Shown piece after piece: positions 52,526-61,018 of a stretch of DNA of 64,000 nucleotides. The notes beneath the pieces are model-generated. The model was not told where the DNA came from. It did not search any database and saw only the letters and a list, made by a program, of their open reading frames with translations. The position numbers and the translations under genes were made by a program. Source of the DNA: Rossellomorea marisflavi (GTDB taxonomy: Bacteria; Bacillota; Bacilli; Bacillales; Bacillaceae_B). Positions within the stretch are counted from its first letter, which is position 1. Every line of letters starts with the position of its first letter. Location: NCBI RefSeq assembly GCF_009806575.1, contig NZ_CP047095.1, positions 1,344,001 to 1,408,000 of the forward strand, written 5' to 3'.

Positions 52526-53740
52526 ATGTATGATTTCATCATTGTAGGCGCAGGAATCGTCGGTCTTTCCGTCGGGCTTGCCATACATGAAAAGAATCCG
52601 GGAAGCAAGATCGTCCTGATTGATAAAGAAAAAGAGGTGGCTTCTCACCAGACCGGGCACAATAGCGGGGTGATCCACTCGGGGATTTATTACAAGCCGG
52701 GCAGTTATAAAGCCCGCTTTGCCAGACAGGGAAGCCGCACCATGACCGAATTTTGCAGGCAACATCAGATTGAGCACGATATTTGTGGAAAGGTCATCGT
52801 GGCCGCAAATGAGAAGGAGATTCCTCACTTGGAAGATCTTTATCAACGGGGCCTCCAGAATGAATTGAGTATTACGAAGCTCTCAAAAGAAGAACTTCTC
52901 GAAAAGGAACCCCATGTCAACGGCGTAGGAGCCATTCACGTTCCCATGGCAGGCATCGTGAATTACAGGCAGGTTTCAGAGAAAATGGCAGAAATCCTTT
53001 CAACTAATAATGGAGAGATCAAACTTTCGAAAGAAGTCAGAGCGATCCAGGAAGGAAAGGATGAAGTAGTGGTTGAAACCGAACGGGAAACGATCAGAGG
53101 CAGGTACCTCATCAACTGCGCGGGTCTTCAGAGCGACAGGATTGCCAACATGACGGGCTATCACGTCGATATGAAGATCGTTCCCTTCCGTGGTGAGTAC
53201 TACAAGCTGAAAGAGGACAAAAAGGACCTCGTGAACAACTTGATCTACCCTGTACCGAATCCGGACTTCCCGTTCCTCGGTGTCCACTTCACCCGAATGA
53301 TCGGAGGGGCAGTCGACGTCGGACCCAATGCGGTCCTTAGCCTGAAGCGGGAAGGATACAGGAAGACAGACTTTCATCTGAAGGATTTTGCAGAAGTGAT
53401 GACCTACCCTGGATTCTGGAAGATTGCATCAAAATATATGAAGGAAGGGATGGGGGAGATGATGCGCTCTTTCAGCAAGAAAAAGTTTGTTGAAAATGTA
53501 CAGGTGCTCATGCCCGCAATCCAAGAAGCCGACCTGGTGCCGGCAGATGCGGGAGTTCGCGCTCAAGCTTTGACAAGTGATGGTGAGCTCGTGGACGACT
53601 TCTTCATCGTGAATGGCAAAAGGAGCATCCATATCTGTAACGCTCCCTCTCCAGCCGCCACTGCTTCCCTCGAGATCGGAAAGGAAGTCGTGCGAAAGAT
53701 TCCATCCGATCATTTCGAACGAACGAAACAATTCACATAA
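52526..53740 (+). CDS. lhgO: L-2-hydroxyglutarate oxidase
   Basis: A 404-residue DAO-superfamily flavoenzyme. FAD motif YDFIIVGAGIVGLSVGLAI (about residues 2-20), the LhgO-typical SHQTGHNSGVIHSGIYYKPGS (seen at about 44-64), NCAGLQSDRIA near 197 and a C-terminal FAD-contact region ADAGVRAQAL (about 338) with SPAATASLEIG. LhgO oxidises L-2-hydroxyglutarate to 2-oxoglutarate with electrons going to quinone. As the last gene of the fadR-glcD-glcF operon, it suggests the pathway handles both enantiomers of 2-hydroxyglutarate, GlcDF acting on the D form. ATG 52526; GAAGGGCAG upstream. Confidence 0.92.
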   Translation: MYDFIIVGAGIVGLSVGLAIHEKNPGSKIVLIDKEKEVASHQTGHNSGVIHSGIYYKPGSYKARFARQGSRTMTEFCRQHQIEHDICGKVIVAANEKEIPHLEDLYQRGLQNELSITKLSKEELLEKEPHVNGVGAIHVPMAGIVNYRQVSEKMAEILSTNNGEIKLSKEVRAIQEGKDEVVVETERETIRGRYLINCAGLQSDRIANMTGYHVDMKIVPFRGEYYKLKEDKKDLVNNLIYPVPNPDFPFLGVHFTRMIGGAVDVGPNAVLSLKREGYRKTDFHLKDFAEVMTYPGFWKIASKYMKEGMGEMMRSFSKKKFVENVQVLMPAIQEADLVPADAGVRAQALTSDGELVDDFFIVNGKRSIHICNAPSPAATASLEIGKEVVRKIPSDHFERTKQFT

Positions 53741-53745
53741 TCACG

Positions 53746-53769
53746 AACCGTCATAGGGCGGTTTTTTTT
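53746..53769 (+). terminator. Terminator after lhgO
   Basis: Short AACCG / CGGTT stem with an eight-base loop and a T8 run. Confidence 0.65.
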
Positions 53770-53780
53770 GAGCAAAATCC

Positions 53781-53809
53781 TTGAGAGAAGATCCCCTAGA
53801 TCTTATACT
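53781..53809 (+). promoter_or_regulatory. Upstream sigma-A promoter of clpE
   Basis: TTGAGA, 17-base spacer, TATACT. It lies about 165 bases upstream of the clpE start and outside the CtsR boxes. Confidence 0.5.
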
Positions 53810-53864
53810 GTTGCTCACACTCCAAAGCAGTCGGAGTGACATTAAAAAAAAATGAGCAAAAACC

Positions 53865-53893
53865 TTGAAAGTCAAAAAAGGTCAGAGTATACT
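53865..53893 (+). promoter_or_regulatory. Sigma-A promoter of clpE
   Basis: TTGAAA (53865-53870), 17-base spacer, TATACT (53888-53893). The CtsR box fills the spacer. Confidence 0.75.
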
Positions 53894-53920
53894 ATTGTCA
53901 TAAGGTCAAAGTTAGTCAAA
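53870..53920 (+). promoter_or_regulatory. Two CtsR operators of clpE
   Basis: AGTCAAAAAAGGTCAGA (53870-53886) lies between -35 and -10; GGTCAAAGTTAGTCAAA (53904-53920) lies just after the start of transcription. Both follow the heptad direct-repeat consensus RGTCAAANANRGTCAAA, and a further GTCAAA follows at 53921. This is the classic CtsR heat-stress control of clp genes. Confidence 0.85.
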
Positions 53921-53971
53921 GTCAAATTAGACCTTACCCATTGATGAATCTTGAACAGGAGGTCATACACA

Positions 53972-56101
53972 ATGAAATGTGAAGTTTGTCAACAACATCA
54001 AGCAACCATTGAATTGTTTACTCAAGTGAACGGAACGAAATCCAAAGTGCATATGTGTTCAACATGCTTTCAACAGCAGACCGCACCTTCTGGAATGCAC
54101 GGTGGATTCCCGTTCGATGAATTATTTAAAGGAATGAATATCGGAGGCAGCCAGCAGTCAGGATTCAAAGCCGGGCAAGGAAGCCAACCGCAGACTCAAC
54201 AAAGGGGCGGGGGAATGCTCGACCAGTTCGGACGCAATGTGACGGACGGAGCAAGAGCAGGACTGATCGACCCTGTCATCGGACGCGACAAAGAAGTCGA
54301 CCGGGTGATTGAAATCCTGAATCGCCGCAACAAAAACAATCCGGTCCTCATCGGGGAACCGGGTGTCGGTAAGACGGCTATCGCGGAAGGCCTTGCGTTG
54401 AAAATCGTAGCTGGAGACGTACCTTCGAAATTATTGAATAAAGAAGTATATGTAATGGATGTTGCTTCCCTTACAGCGGGAACAGGTGTAAGAGGTTCGT
54501 TTGAAGAGCGTCTGAAAGGCATCATCAATGAGCTTCAAAGCCGGAAAAACGTCATGCTCTTCATCGATGAGATCCACCAACTGGTCGGTGCTGGATCTGC
54601 AGAAGGAAGCATGGATGCAGGAAACATCCTGAAACCTGCACTCGCCCGCGGTGAGCTTCAGGTCATAGGGGCGACAACCCTTAAAGAATACCGCCAGATC
54701 GAAAAAGACGCGGCTCTCGAACGCCGCTTCCAACCCGTGATGGTCCATGAGCCTTCACTTGAGGAATCAATCGAAATCCTGAAAGGCCTCAAGGATAAAT
54801 ACGAAGCCTACCATAAAGTCACATTCACGGATGAAGCCATTGAAGCTTGTGTGAAGCTTTCACACCGCTACATCCAAGATCGTTTCCTTCCTGATAAGGC
54901 GATCGACCTCATGGACGAAGCCGGTTCAAAAGTGAACTTGCTTTCTGAAGGGAAAGATACAGCCGAACTTCATCAAAAACTAAATGACATCAAGATTAAA
55001 AAAGAGCAGGCTACAAAAGCAGAGAACTATGAAGAAGCAGCCCGCCTGAGAGACCAGGAAGCGGCTCTTGAAAAAACCTTGAACGAGGGACATCAAACTC
55101 ATGATGCCACTGTCGAAACCGAACTTATTCAATCGCTCGTGGAATCCAAGACAGGGATTCCTGTCGGCAAGCTCCAAAGTGACGACCGCGAGCGCATGAA
55201 ATCCCTTGAAGAAAATCTTGCAGGTAAAGTCATCGGCCAAGAGGAAGCCGTGAAGAAAGTGGCTAAAGCAATCCGCCGCAGCCGTGCAGGACTGAAGGCA
55301 AAACATCGTCCTATTGGTACATTCCTCTTCGTCGGCCCTACCGGTGTCGGGAAAACCGAGCTCACGAAGACGCTTGCAGAGGAACTCTTCGGGTCCAAAG
55401 ATGCGATGCTCCGACTCGATATGAGTGAGTATATGGAGAAGCACTCTGTTTCGAAGCTTATCGGATCACCACCTGGATATGTCGGTCATGAGGAATCAGG
55501 CCAGCTAACGGAAAAGGTAAGACGGAACCCGTATTCCATCATCCTTCTTGATGAAATCGAAAAAGCGCATCCAGATGTACAGCATATGTTCCTGCAGATC
55601 CTGGAAGATGGCCGTTTGACTGATAGCCAGGGCAGGACAGTCAGCTTCAAGGATGCTGTCATCATCATGACAAGTAACGCCGGAGTGACGGATGTGAAGG
55701 AAAAAGTTGTCGGTTTCGATACAGGCGGAACGGATGCCATCAAAGAAACCAACATTCTGACCTCTCTCGGAGCGTACTTCAAACCGGAATTCTTGAATCG
55801 CTTCGACAGCATCATCCAGTTCCAATCACTCGAAAAAGAAGAACTTCTTACGATTCTCGACCTTATGCTCGATGATCTAAGGAAAGATCTATCCGAACAG
55901 GGCATCACGATTACGGTCGATGCGGCCGCAAAAGAAAAACTGGTGGACCTTGGTCACCATCCTGCATTCGGTGCACGTCCTCTCCGTCGTGTCATTCAAG
56001 AACAGTTGGAAGATCGCATCGCGGATCTCCTTCTTGATGAAGACGGTGTGAAGGAAGTAAACGTGTCTGTGAAAGATGACACCATTATCGTCGGCTCATA
56101 A
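53972..56101 (+). CDS. clpE: ATP-dependent Clp protease ATPase subunit ClpE
   Basis: A 709-residue Hsp100 unfoldase that feeds substrates to ClpP. The ClpE-specific N-terminal zinc finger CEVCQQHQA...CSTC is at residues 3-30. The first AAA+ module has Walker A GEPGVGKT (about 130) and Walker B MLFIDEIHQL. A UVR coiled-coil segment (YEEAARLRDQEAALEK) lies near 355, and the second AAA+ module has Walker A GPTGVGKT (about 455) and a C-terminal D2-small domain. Start at ATG 53972 with CAGGAGG. CtsR boxes show induction by heat and protein-misfolding stress. Confidence 0.96.
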   Translation: MKCEVCQQHQATIELFTQVNGTKSKVHMCSTCFQQQTAPSGMHGGFPFDELFKGMNIGGSQQSGFKAGQGSQPQTQQRGGGMLDQFGRNVTDGARAGLIDPVIGRDKEVDRVIEILNRRNKNNPVLIGEPGVGKTAIAEGLALKIVAGDVPSKLLNKEVYVMDVASLTAGTGVRGSFEERLKGIINELQSRKNVMLFIDEIHQLVGAGSAEGSMDAGNILKPALARGELQVIGATTLKEYRQIEKDAALERRFQPVMVHEPSLEESIEILKGLKDKYEAYHKVTFTDEAIEACVKLSHRYIQDRFLPDKAIDLMDEAGSKVNLLSEGKDTAELHQKLNDIKIKKEQATKAENYEEAARLRDQEAALEKTLNEGHQTHDATVETELIQSLVESKTGIPVGKLQSDDRERMKSLEENLAGKVIGQEEAVKKVAKAIRRSRAGLKAKHRPIGTFLFVGPTGVGKTELTKTLAEELFGSKDAMLRLDMSEYMEKHSVSKLIGSPPGYVGHEESGQLTEKVRRNPYSIILLDEIEKAHPDVQHMFLQILEDGRLTDSQGRTVSFKDAVIIMTSNAGVTDVKEKVVGFDTGGTDAIKETNILTSLGAYFKPEFLNRFDSIIQFQSLEKEELLTILDLMLDDLRKDLSEQGITITVDAAAKEKLVDLGHHPAFGARPLRRVIQEQLEDRIADLLLDEDGVKEVNVSVKDDTIIVGS

Positions 56102-56108
56102 TGAAGAA

Positions 56109-56142
56109 AAGGCGTATCGGTATTGACCGATACGCCTTTCTT
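56109..56142. terminator. Bidirectional terminator after clpE
   Basis: AAAGGCGTATCGGT / ACCGATACGCCTTT with an ATTG loop, between clpE (+) and the HAD gene (-). Confidence 0.85.
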
Positions 56143-56150
56143 GTATGGAA

Positions 56151-56906
56151 TTATTGCTCATCCAATAGTTTATGGATGGCCTGCGCCACTCCGTGATCCG
56201 TGTTGCGGCCGGTTACCCAGTCTGCCGCCTCCTTGACGACTTCCTGCGCATTGCCCATGGCGACACCGATTCCGGCTTCACGTATCATGGCTATGTCATT
56301 CAGGCTGTCTCCGCATGCCATGACCTGGTCCATGGAAAGCCCGAGCCATTCACATACCTTGACGAGTGCTGCGGCCTTGTTCACGCCGGCAGGATTGATT
56401 TCAATATTGGTCGGGCTTGAGTTCGAAACTTCAAGTGCTTCATTATTCATGAGCTCGTCCAATACGACCTTCCTTACTTCATCATCCTTGATATCAAAAC
56501 CGAATTTGAGCCAGTTATAATCCTCGATCTTTCCATCAAAAGGGTTATGGCTGTTAAAAAGGCCTTGAGAAGTGGAAGACCAGAAGTAGACACTATCTTT
56601 ATCGTGGGTTTCCTTCAGTTTCCAAAGTTCCTTCACAAGCTCGGTATCCAAAGGAGTACCGTGGACAAGATTGTACTCCTTGTCGTAGATCTCCCCACCG
56701 TTTACGGTCACAAGGTAAGAAGATCTGCCAAGCTGGTCCGAAATATCGCGGCATGTGCGCAAGGAACGTCCCGTACTCAATACAACATGGATGCCTTTTT
56801 CTTTGGCGAGCTCAATAGCCTTCTCATTCTCTGGAGAGACCATTCCCTCGTCATTTACAAGCGTCCCGTCCATATCGAGGGCGATCAATTTAATATCTGT
56901 TGGCAT
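56151..56906 (-). CDS. Cof-type HAD-superfamily phosphatase
   Basis: A 251-residue HAD-IIB hydrolase. The nucleophile motif IKLIALDMDGTLVND has the DxD pair at about residues 10-12, motif II is VVLSTGRSLRT (about 42), a C2-type cap lies between about 85 and 185, and motif III/IV GVNKAAALVKVCEWLGL with MACGDSLNDIAMIREAG (about 205) completes the site. It dephosphorylates a sugar phosphate or cofactor phosphate such as FMN or pyridoxal phosphate; the substrate cannot be told. ATG 56906 is chosen; a TTG six bases earlier is possible. Confidence 0.9.
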   Translation of the reverse strand: MPTDIKLIALDMDGTLVNDEGMVSPENEKAIELAKEKGIHVVLSTGRSLRTCRDISDQLGRSSYLVTVNGGEIYDKEYNLVHGTPLDTELVKELWKLKETHDKDSVYFWSSTSQGLFNSHNPFDGKIEDYNWLKFGFDIKDDEVRKVVLDELMNNEALEVSNSSPTNIEINPAGVNKAAALVKVCEWLGLSMDQVMACGDSLNDIAMIREAGIGVAMGNAQEVVKEAADWVTGRNTDHGVAQAIHKLLDEQ

Positions 56907-57003
56907 TGACAATCACGTCCTTCTTAGAATTCTTCTCTAGTGTAATACAAAAACCACCATCCTTCTAGGAAAGAAGCTTTAGTCAGAGAGTAAAACAGTA
57001 TAA

Positions 57004-57130
57004 AATAAAGAAAAGCGGAGGCGGGTTGGGATGACCCGACAAGCATAAGGTGAGGAACCCGGAAAGGCGTTCTGTGCCTTTTTGGGTTCCTTGACTTATG
57101 ACCTCGAGGGTCAACCCGCCGGAGCTGGAC
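57004..57130 (+). repeat. 127-bp intergenic repeat, tandem copy 1
   Basis: Begins AATAAAGAAAAGCGGAGG and ends CCGGAGCTGGAC. It is an imperfect palindrome: AGGCGGGTTGGGATGACCC near the left end mirrors AGGGTCAACCCGCC near the right, and AACCCGGAAAGGC mirrors GCCTTTTTGGGTT in the centre, so the RNA or single-stranded DNA would fold into one long hairpin. No ORF of note. Confidence 0.85.
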
Positions 57131-57257
57131 AATAAAGAAAAGCGGAGGCGGGTTGGGATGACCCGACAAGCATAAGGCGAGGAACCCGGAAAGGCGTTCT
57201 GTGCCTTTTTGGGTTCCTTGACTTATGACCTCGAGGGTCAACCCGCCGGAGCTGGAC
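57131..57257 (+). repeat. 127-bp intergenic repeat, tandem copy 2
   Basis: Exact period of 127 bases after copy 1 and almost identical to it; the one clear difference is ATAAGGCGAGG in place of ATAAGGTGAGG. Confidence 0.85.
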
Positions 57258-57375
57258 AATAAAGAAAAGCGGAGGCGGGTTGGGATGACCCGACAAGCAT
57301 AAGGTGAGGAACCCGGAAAGGCGTTCTGTGCCTTTTTGGGTTCCTTGACTTATGACCTCTCGAGCCCCAAGCGCT
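57258..57375 (+). repeat. Intergenic repeat, chimeric copy 3
   Basis: The first 100 bases are identical to copy 1, but after CTTATGACCTC the right arm switches to TCGAGCCCCAAGCGCTC. That right arm is the reverse complement of the variant repeat at 62.7 kb (GCGCTTGGGGCTCGAGG), so copy 3 is a hybrid of two repeat subtypes. It ends about 60 bases before the bmrA-like gene. Confidence 0.8.
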
Positions 57376-57436
57376 CCGAACTGACTCCCGCTCCATAGGT
57401 ACCCAATACATGACAAATCCCTGAAAGGAAGACCCA

Positions 57437-59197
57437 ATGAATCCGTCAAATGAAAAAAATTCCTGGAAGCACCTATTCACCTTGATTCGTGAAACAAAAC
57501 CGCCTAAATTATTATTTGGCATTTCCCTGGGACTTAGTCTCCTTACGACACTGGCAGGACTTGCGATTCCGCTGCTTACAAGCAGGCTCATTGATGACTT
57601 CAGTTTAGACTCGCTAAGCAGGGGTGTGATCATTGCGATGATTGCCGCCTTTTTCATCCAGGCACTCGCTGGTGGTGTCTCGGTCTATCTGCTCGCCAAA
57701 GTAGGTCAGCACGTCATTGCCTCCCTGCGTGAAAAGCTATGGGGAAAACTTCTGACGCTGCCGGTCCCTTATTACGATACACACGAAACGGGGGACTCTG
57801 TCAGCAGGATGACCAACGATACAGGAGTCATCAAAAACCTGATCACAGAGCATCTCACCGGATTCATTACAGGCATCATTTCGGTTGTCGGGGCGATCAT
57901 CGTCCTCTTTTACCTTGATTGGCCATTGACCCTTGTGATGTTTTCCATCATCCCGCTTGCTCTCTTGTTCCTGATTCCTGTCGGCAAGAAGATGGCGGAG
58001 ATCTCAAGGGGGATCCAAGGTGAAACGGCCAGCTTCTCAGCCAACCTTACACGTGTCCTCTCGGAAATACGACTGGTGAAATCTTCGAATGCAGAAGCCA
58101 TTGAATATGATAAAGGGAAGACCGGAATCAAGAAGCTTTACCGGTTGGGGATAAAGGAAGGAATCATCCAGTCCCTCATGTCTCCTGTCGTCTCGTCCAT
58201 GATCATTATCGTGCTTGTCCTGATCATCGGATTCGGCGGTATTCGCGTAACGTCCGGCGCCATGACGGCAGGAGAACTGGTGGCATTTTTTATTTACCTG
58301 TTCCAGATCATCATGCCAATCACACAGATCATCGTCTTTTTCACCCAGTTCCAAAAAACAGTGGGGGCGACGGAAAAAGTCCTTTCGATCCTCCAACTTG
58401 GAGAGGAGCGCCTCGATGAAGGTGAAGAGGTGAAGGATCTGGATGAGGCTCTCATCCTCGAAGATGTATCATTTGGCTACGAGCCCGACGAAATGGTCCT
58501 TAAGGAAGTAAATATCATAGCTGAAAAAGGAAAGGTAACAGCCATCGTCGGACCGAGCGGAAGCGGAAAGACCACATTGTTCTCCTTGATCGAACAATTC
58601 TACCGGCCACAGCATGGTTCCATCCGTTTTGGGAATACCCCTATCAGCACCTTCTCCTTGAAATCATGGAGGAGCCTGCTTGGTTACGTTTCCCAGGATA
58701 GTCCGATCTATTCCGGATCCATCAGGGATAATATCGCTTACGGGCTTGAAGGGGAAATACCTGAAGAAAGAATGATCGAAGCCGCAAGGATGGCATTTGC
58801 CCATGACTTCATCAAGGACCTTCCGGAGGGATACGATACGGAAGTAGGGGAGCGGGGTATCAAGCTTTCAGGTGGTCAGCGCCAGCGTATTGCCATTGCG
58901 AGGGCGCTTCTCAGGGACCCTGATATCCTCATGCTCGATGAGGCGACATCGAGTCTCGATAGTCAGTCTGAGATTGTTGTACAGGAAGCGCTCAAGAATC
59001 TGATGCAGGGGAGGACGACGATTGTGATCGCTCATCGCCTGTCAACCATTGTCGATTCCGACCAGATCATCTTCCTTGAGAAAGGGAAGGTGACAGGAAA
59101 GGGCAATCACGAAGAATTATTTGCTTCACACGCTCTGTACCGTGATTTTGCCAGGCAGCAGCTGAGGATCGGGGACCGTGAGGGGCTGGAGCATTGA
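57437..59197 (+). CDS. bmrA: ABC multidrug exporter, half-transporter (BmrA type)
   Basis: A 586-residue fused permease-ATPase that would work as a homodimer. Six membrane segments lie in residues 25-310 (type IV exporter fold, with DTHETGDSVSRMTNDTG coupling region near 110). The ATPase domain has Walker A GPSGSGKTT (about 371), Q-loop YVSQDSPIYSGS (about 416), signature LSGGQRQRIAIARALL (about 475), Walker B ILMLDEATSSLD and His in IAHRLSTI (about 533). Close to BmrA/YvcC, an exporter of several drugs and lipids. ATG with AAAGGAAG. It overlaps the next gene. Confidence 0.88.
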   Translation: MNPSNEKNSWKHLFTLIRETKPPKLLFGISLGLSLLTTLAGLAIPLLTSRLIDDFSLDSLSRGVIIAMIAAFFIQALAGGVSVYLLAKVGQHVIASLREKLWGKLLTLPVPYYDTHETGDSVSRMTNDTGVIKNLITEHLTGFITGIISVVGAIIVLFYLDWPLTLVMFSIIPLALLFLIPVGKKMAEISRGIQGETASFSANLTRVLSEIRLVKSSNAEAIEYDKGKTGIKKLYRLGIKEGIIQSLMSPVVSSMIIIVLVLIIGFGGIRVTSGAMTAGELVAFFIYLFQIIMPITQIIVFFTQFQKTVGATEKVLSILQLGEERLDEGEEVKDLDEALILEDVSFGYEPDEMVLKEVNIIAEKGKVTAIVGPSGSGKTTLFSLIEQFYRPQHGSIRFGNTPISTFSLKSWRSLLGYVSQDSPIYSGSIRDNIAYGLEGEIPEERMIEAARMAFAHDFIKDLPEGYDTEVGERGIKLSGGQRQRIAIARALLRDPDILMLDEATSSLDSQSEIVVQEALKNLMQGRTTIVIAHRLSTIVDSDQIIFLEKGKVTGKGNHEELFASHALYRDFARQQLRIGDREGLEH

Positions 59198-59511
59198 AGC
59201 CATTTACGGAACGTGCAGTCAGCATCATCAAGTCGATTCCACACGGAAGGGTCATGACCTATGGACAGGTAGCTGCGCACGCAGGGAGTCCCCGGGGAGC
59301 AAGACAGGTGGTCAGGATCCTGCATTCCATGAGTGCAAAGCACGGCTTACCCTGGCATCGGGTCTTGAATGCGAAGGGGGAGATCAGTCTGGGAGGGAAA
59401 GAAGGTCAGCATCAAAAGGATGCTCTTTATCAGGAAGGGATCCTCTTTCAGAACGGGATCGTGAACCTCGATTACTACCGCTTTGAACCAGTGCCTTTTG
59501 AAGAGGAATAA
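59194..59511 (+). CDS. Alkyltransferase-like (ATL) DNA-binding protein
   Basis: A 105-residue protein with the MGMT C-terminal fold: PHGRVMTYGQVAAHAGSPRGARQV (helix-turn-helix with the Arg finger, about residues 16-39) and LPWHRVLNAKGEIS (about 52). The active-site cysteine of repair methyltransferases (PCHRV) is replaced by Trp (PWHRV), the hallmark of ATL proteins. These do not repair alkylated bases but flag O6-alkylguanine for nucleotide excision repair. The start is TTG 59194, overlapping the exporter's TGA stop. Confidence 0.9.
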   Translation: MKPFTERAVSIIKSIPHGRVMTYGQVAAHAGSPRGARQVVRILHSMSAKHGLPWHRVLNAKGEISLGGKEGQHQKDALYQEGILFQNGIVNLDYYRFEPVPFEEE

Positions 59512-59515
59512 TGGA

Positions 59516-59548
59516 AAGCCCCCGTTCACAAAGGTGAGCGGGGGCTTC
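59516..59548. terminator. Terminator between convergent ATL and yfhD genes
   Basis: AAGCCCCCG / CGGGGGCTT nine-pair stem; T-runs are short on both sides. Confidence 0.65.
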
Positions 59549-59563
59549 TGTCGTATGATGGTG

Positions 59564-59737
59564 CTATTTCTTCGCCTGGGCACGCTGATTGGCAGCGTTA
59601 GCGCGGGCTTGGGCTTCTAGATCGGCCTGGTCGGCAAGTTCACGTGAGAACTCTTCGTCGACGCCCATTTTGTTCTGGGCCGGAGTCTGAGGCAATGAAT
59701 TGGCATTCTTATCACGATTCTTATGCGATCTTCCCAT
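59564..59737 (-). CDS. yfhD: YfhD family small protein
   Basis: A 57-residue hydrophilic protein, MGRSHKNRDKNANSLPQTP then EFSRELADQADLEAQARANAA, the conserved YfhD pattern. ATG 59737 is nine bases after AAGGGG; upstream ATGs in the same frame lack a site. Function unknown, probably spore-associated. First member of the conserved yfh spore locus here, with yfhE and yfhF upstream in the minus direction. Confidence 0.85.
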   Translation of the reverse strand: MGRSHKNRDKNANSLPQTPAQNKMGVDEEFSRELADQADLEAQARANAANQRAQAKK

Positions 59738-59833
59738 TCGAAACATCCCCTTATCATACATAGTCGGTACAAGCGCTGGCGCCTGTACGTATAGTGTGGG
59801 TCATTGTCACCCATTTTAATAAGGGGAAATTTC

Positions 59834-59956
59834 CTAGCGATTCCGTTTCGGCGCATAGCCCGCAGCCCGGTCAGCTGCCTTGAACTGATGGGAATAGGTG
59901 ACCTGTTGAGCAGAGGTCAGTGTGGCCTTGTTTTGATCGCCCTTTTTCTTGTCCAT
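59834..59956 (-). CDS. yfhE: YfhE family small protein
   Basis: A 40-residue basic protein beginning MDKKKGDQNKATLTSAQQV and ending AADRAAGYAPKRNR. The combination of LTSAQQVTYSHQFKAADRA with a YAPKR end fits the YfhE family, and position between yfhD and yfhF matches B. subtilis. ATG has AAGGGGTG seven bases upstream. Function unknown. Confidence 0.8.
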   Translation of the reverse strand: MDKKKGDQNKATLTSAQQVTYSHQFKAADRAAGYAPKRNR

Positions 59957-60022
59957 ATCTGTACACCCCTTCCAAACAATCTACTACCATCTTTTCCTTG
60001 AAGAGGTTGGGGTATACGTAAG

Positions 60023-60928
60023 TTACCTATAAATGGCCTGAAGTGCATCCTTCAAGTGGGGGTATTCAAATTCATATCCGTGATTCAGAAGGACTTCTGG
60101 AATGACTTTCTGTCCGTCGAGTACGAGGGTACTCATATCCCCCATGGCCGCTTTAAGAGCCAGGGAAGGAACCGGCAGCCAATGGGGCCTTCCGAGGACC
60201 TCGGCAAGTACCTTTCCAAACTCATTCATCTGAAGCGGGTGGGGTGCCGTCAGATTGACAGGGCCCTCAATGTCTTCGTGTTGCAGAGTATAGGAAATTC
60301 CCTTGGCAATATCCTGTATATGGATCCACGACATCCACTGTTCCCCGCTTCCGACTGGACCTCCGGCGAAGAGTTTGTAAGGAATGGCCATCTTAGGCAG
60401 AGCCCCGCCGTCTTTACCCAATACGATCCCGAATCGCATGAACGCGACACGGATACCCATCTCCCGGGCCTTTCCTGCTTCGCGTTCCCATATCTGCACC
60501 GTCTGCCCCAGGAATTCCTCGCTGTGCTCGGTAGAGGCTTCTGTATAGGTCTTGGATACGGATGAAGGGTAGATCCCGATGGCGCTTGCATTAATGAAGG
60601 ACGTCGGCTTGTTTTCCAGATTCCTTATGATGCGCAGTGCTTCCTGGGTCGAATCGATCCTGCTTGCAAGGATCCTGCGCTTTCGTTCTTCCGTCCACCT
60701 GCCGCTGTTGATGGATTCACCTGCCAGGTTGATGAAAGCATCGATCCCATCAAGATGGGTTTCAGGTGTGGCTCCTTCGGTCATCCAGCCGATAAAGGTC
60801 ATGTTTTCGTGTGCGGATTGTTTGTCAGGATTACGGGTCAAGATGAATAGCTCGTGTCCATCTTTGAGAAGTTCATCCGATAACACGTTCCCCACAAATC
60901 CTGTCCCGCCGGTAATCGCAATTTTCAT
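60023..60928 (-). CDS. yfhF: TIGR01777 / SDR39U1 epimerase-type oxidoreductase (YfhF)
   Basis: A 301-residue extended-SDR protein. The NAD(P) motif is MKIAITGGTGFVGNVLSDEL (TGGTGFVG at about residues 6-13). NLAGESINSGRWTEERKRRILASR (about 90) is the signature of this nucleoside-diphosphate-sugar epimerase-like group. The C-terminal DUF1731 tail LKAAMGDMSTLVLDGQKVIPEVL (near 255) is present. No catalytic YxxxK is obvious. The physiological reaction is not established. ATG 60928 with GGAGGG. Conserved neighbour of recX. Confidence 0.92.
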   Translation of the reverse strand: MKIAITGGTGFVGNVLSDELLKDGHELFILTRNPDKQSAHENMTFIGWMTEGATPETHLDGIDAFINLAGESINSGRWTEERKRRILASRIDSTQEALRIIRNLENKPTSFINASAIGIYPSSVSKTYTEASTEHSEEFLGQTVQIWEREAGKAREMGIRVAFMRFGIVLGKDGGALPKMAIPYKLFAGGPVGSGEQWMSWIHIQDIAKGISYTLQHEDIEGPVNLTAPHPLQMNEFGKVLAEVLGRPHWLPVPSLALKAAMGDMSTLVLDGQKVIPEVLLNHGYEFEYPHLKDALQAIYR

Positions 60929-61018
60929 GATCATCCCTCCAGTTAATACTTATTATTTTACCTCTTTACGGAATTAAAAACATAAAGGATGTGTTACGAT
61001 TGAAATGAGGTGATAAAG

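Noticed and set aside
57004..57375. CRISPR array
   Set aside because: Repeats are directly abutting 127-bp units with no unique spacers and no cas genes in the window.
57111..57449. Open frames running through the tandem repeats
   Set aside because: They only translate the repeat sequence, have no start signals, and recur because the repeat is copied.
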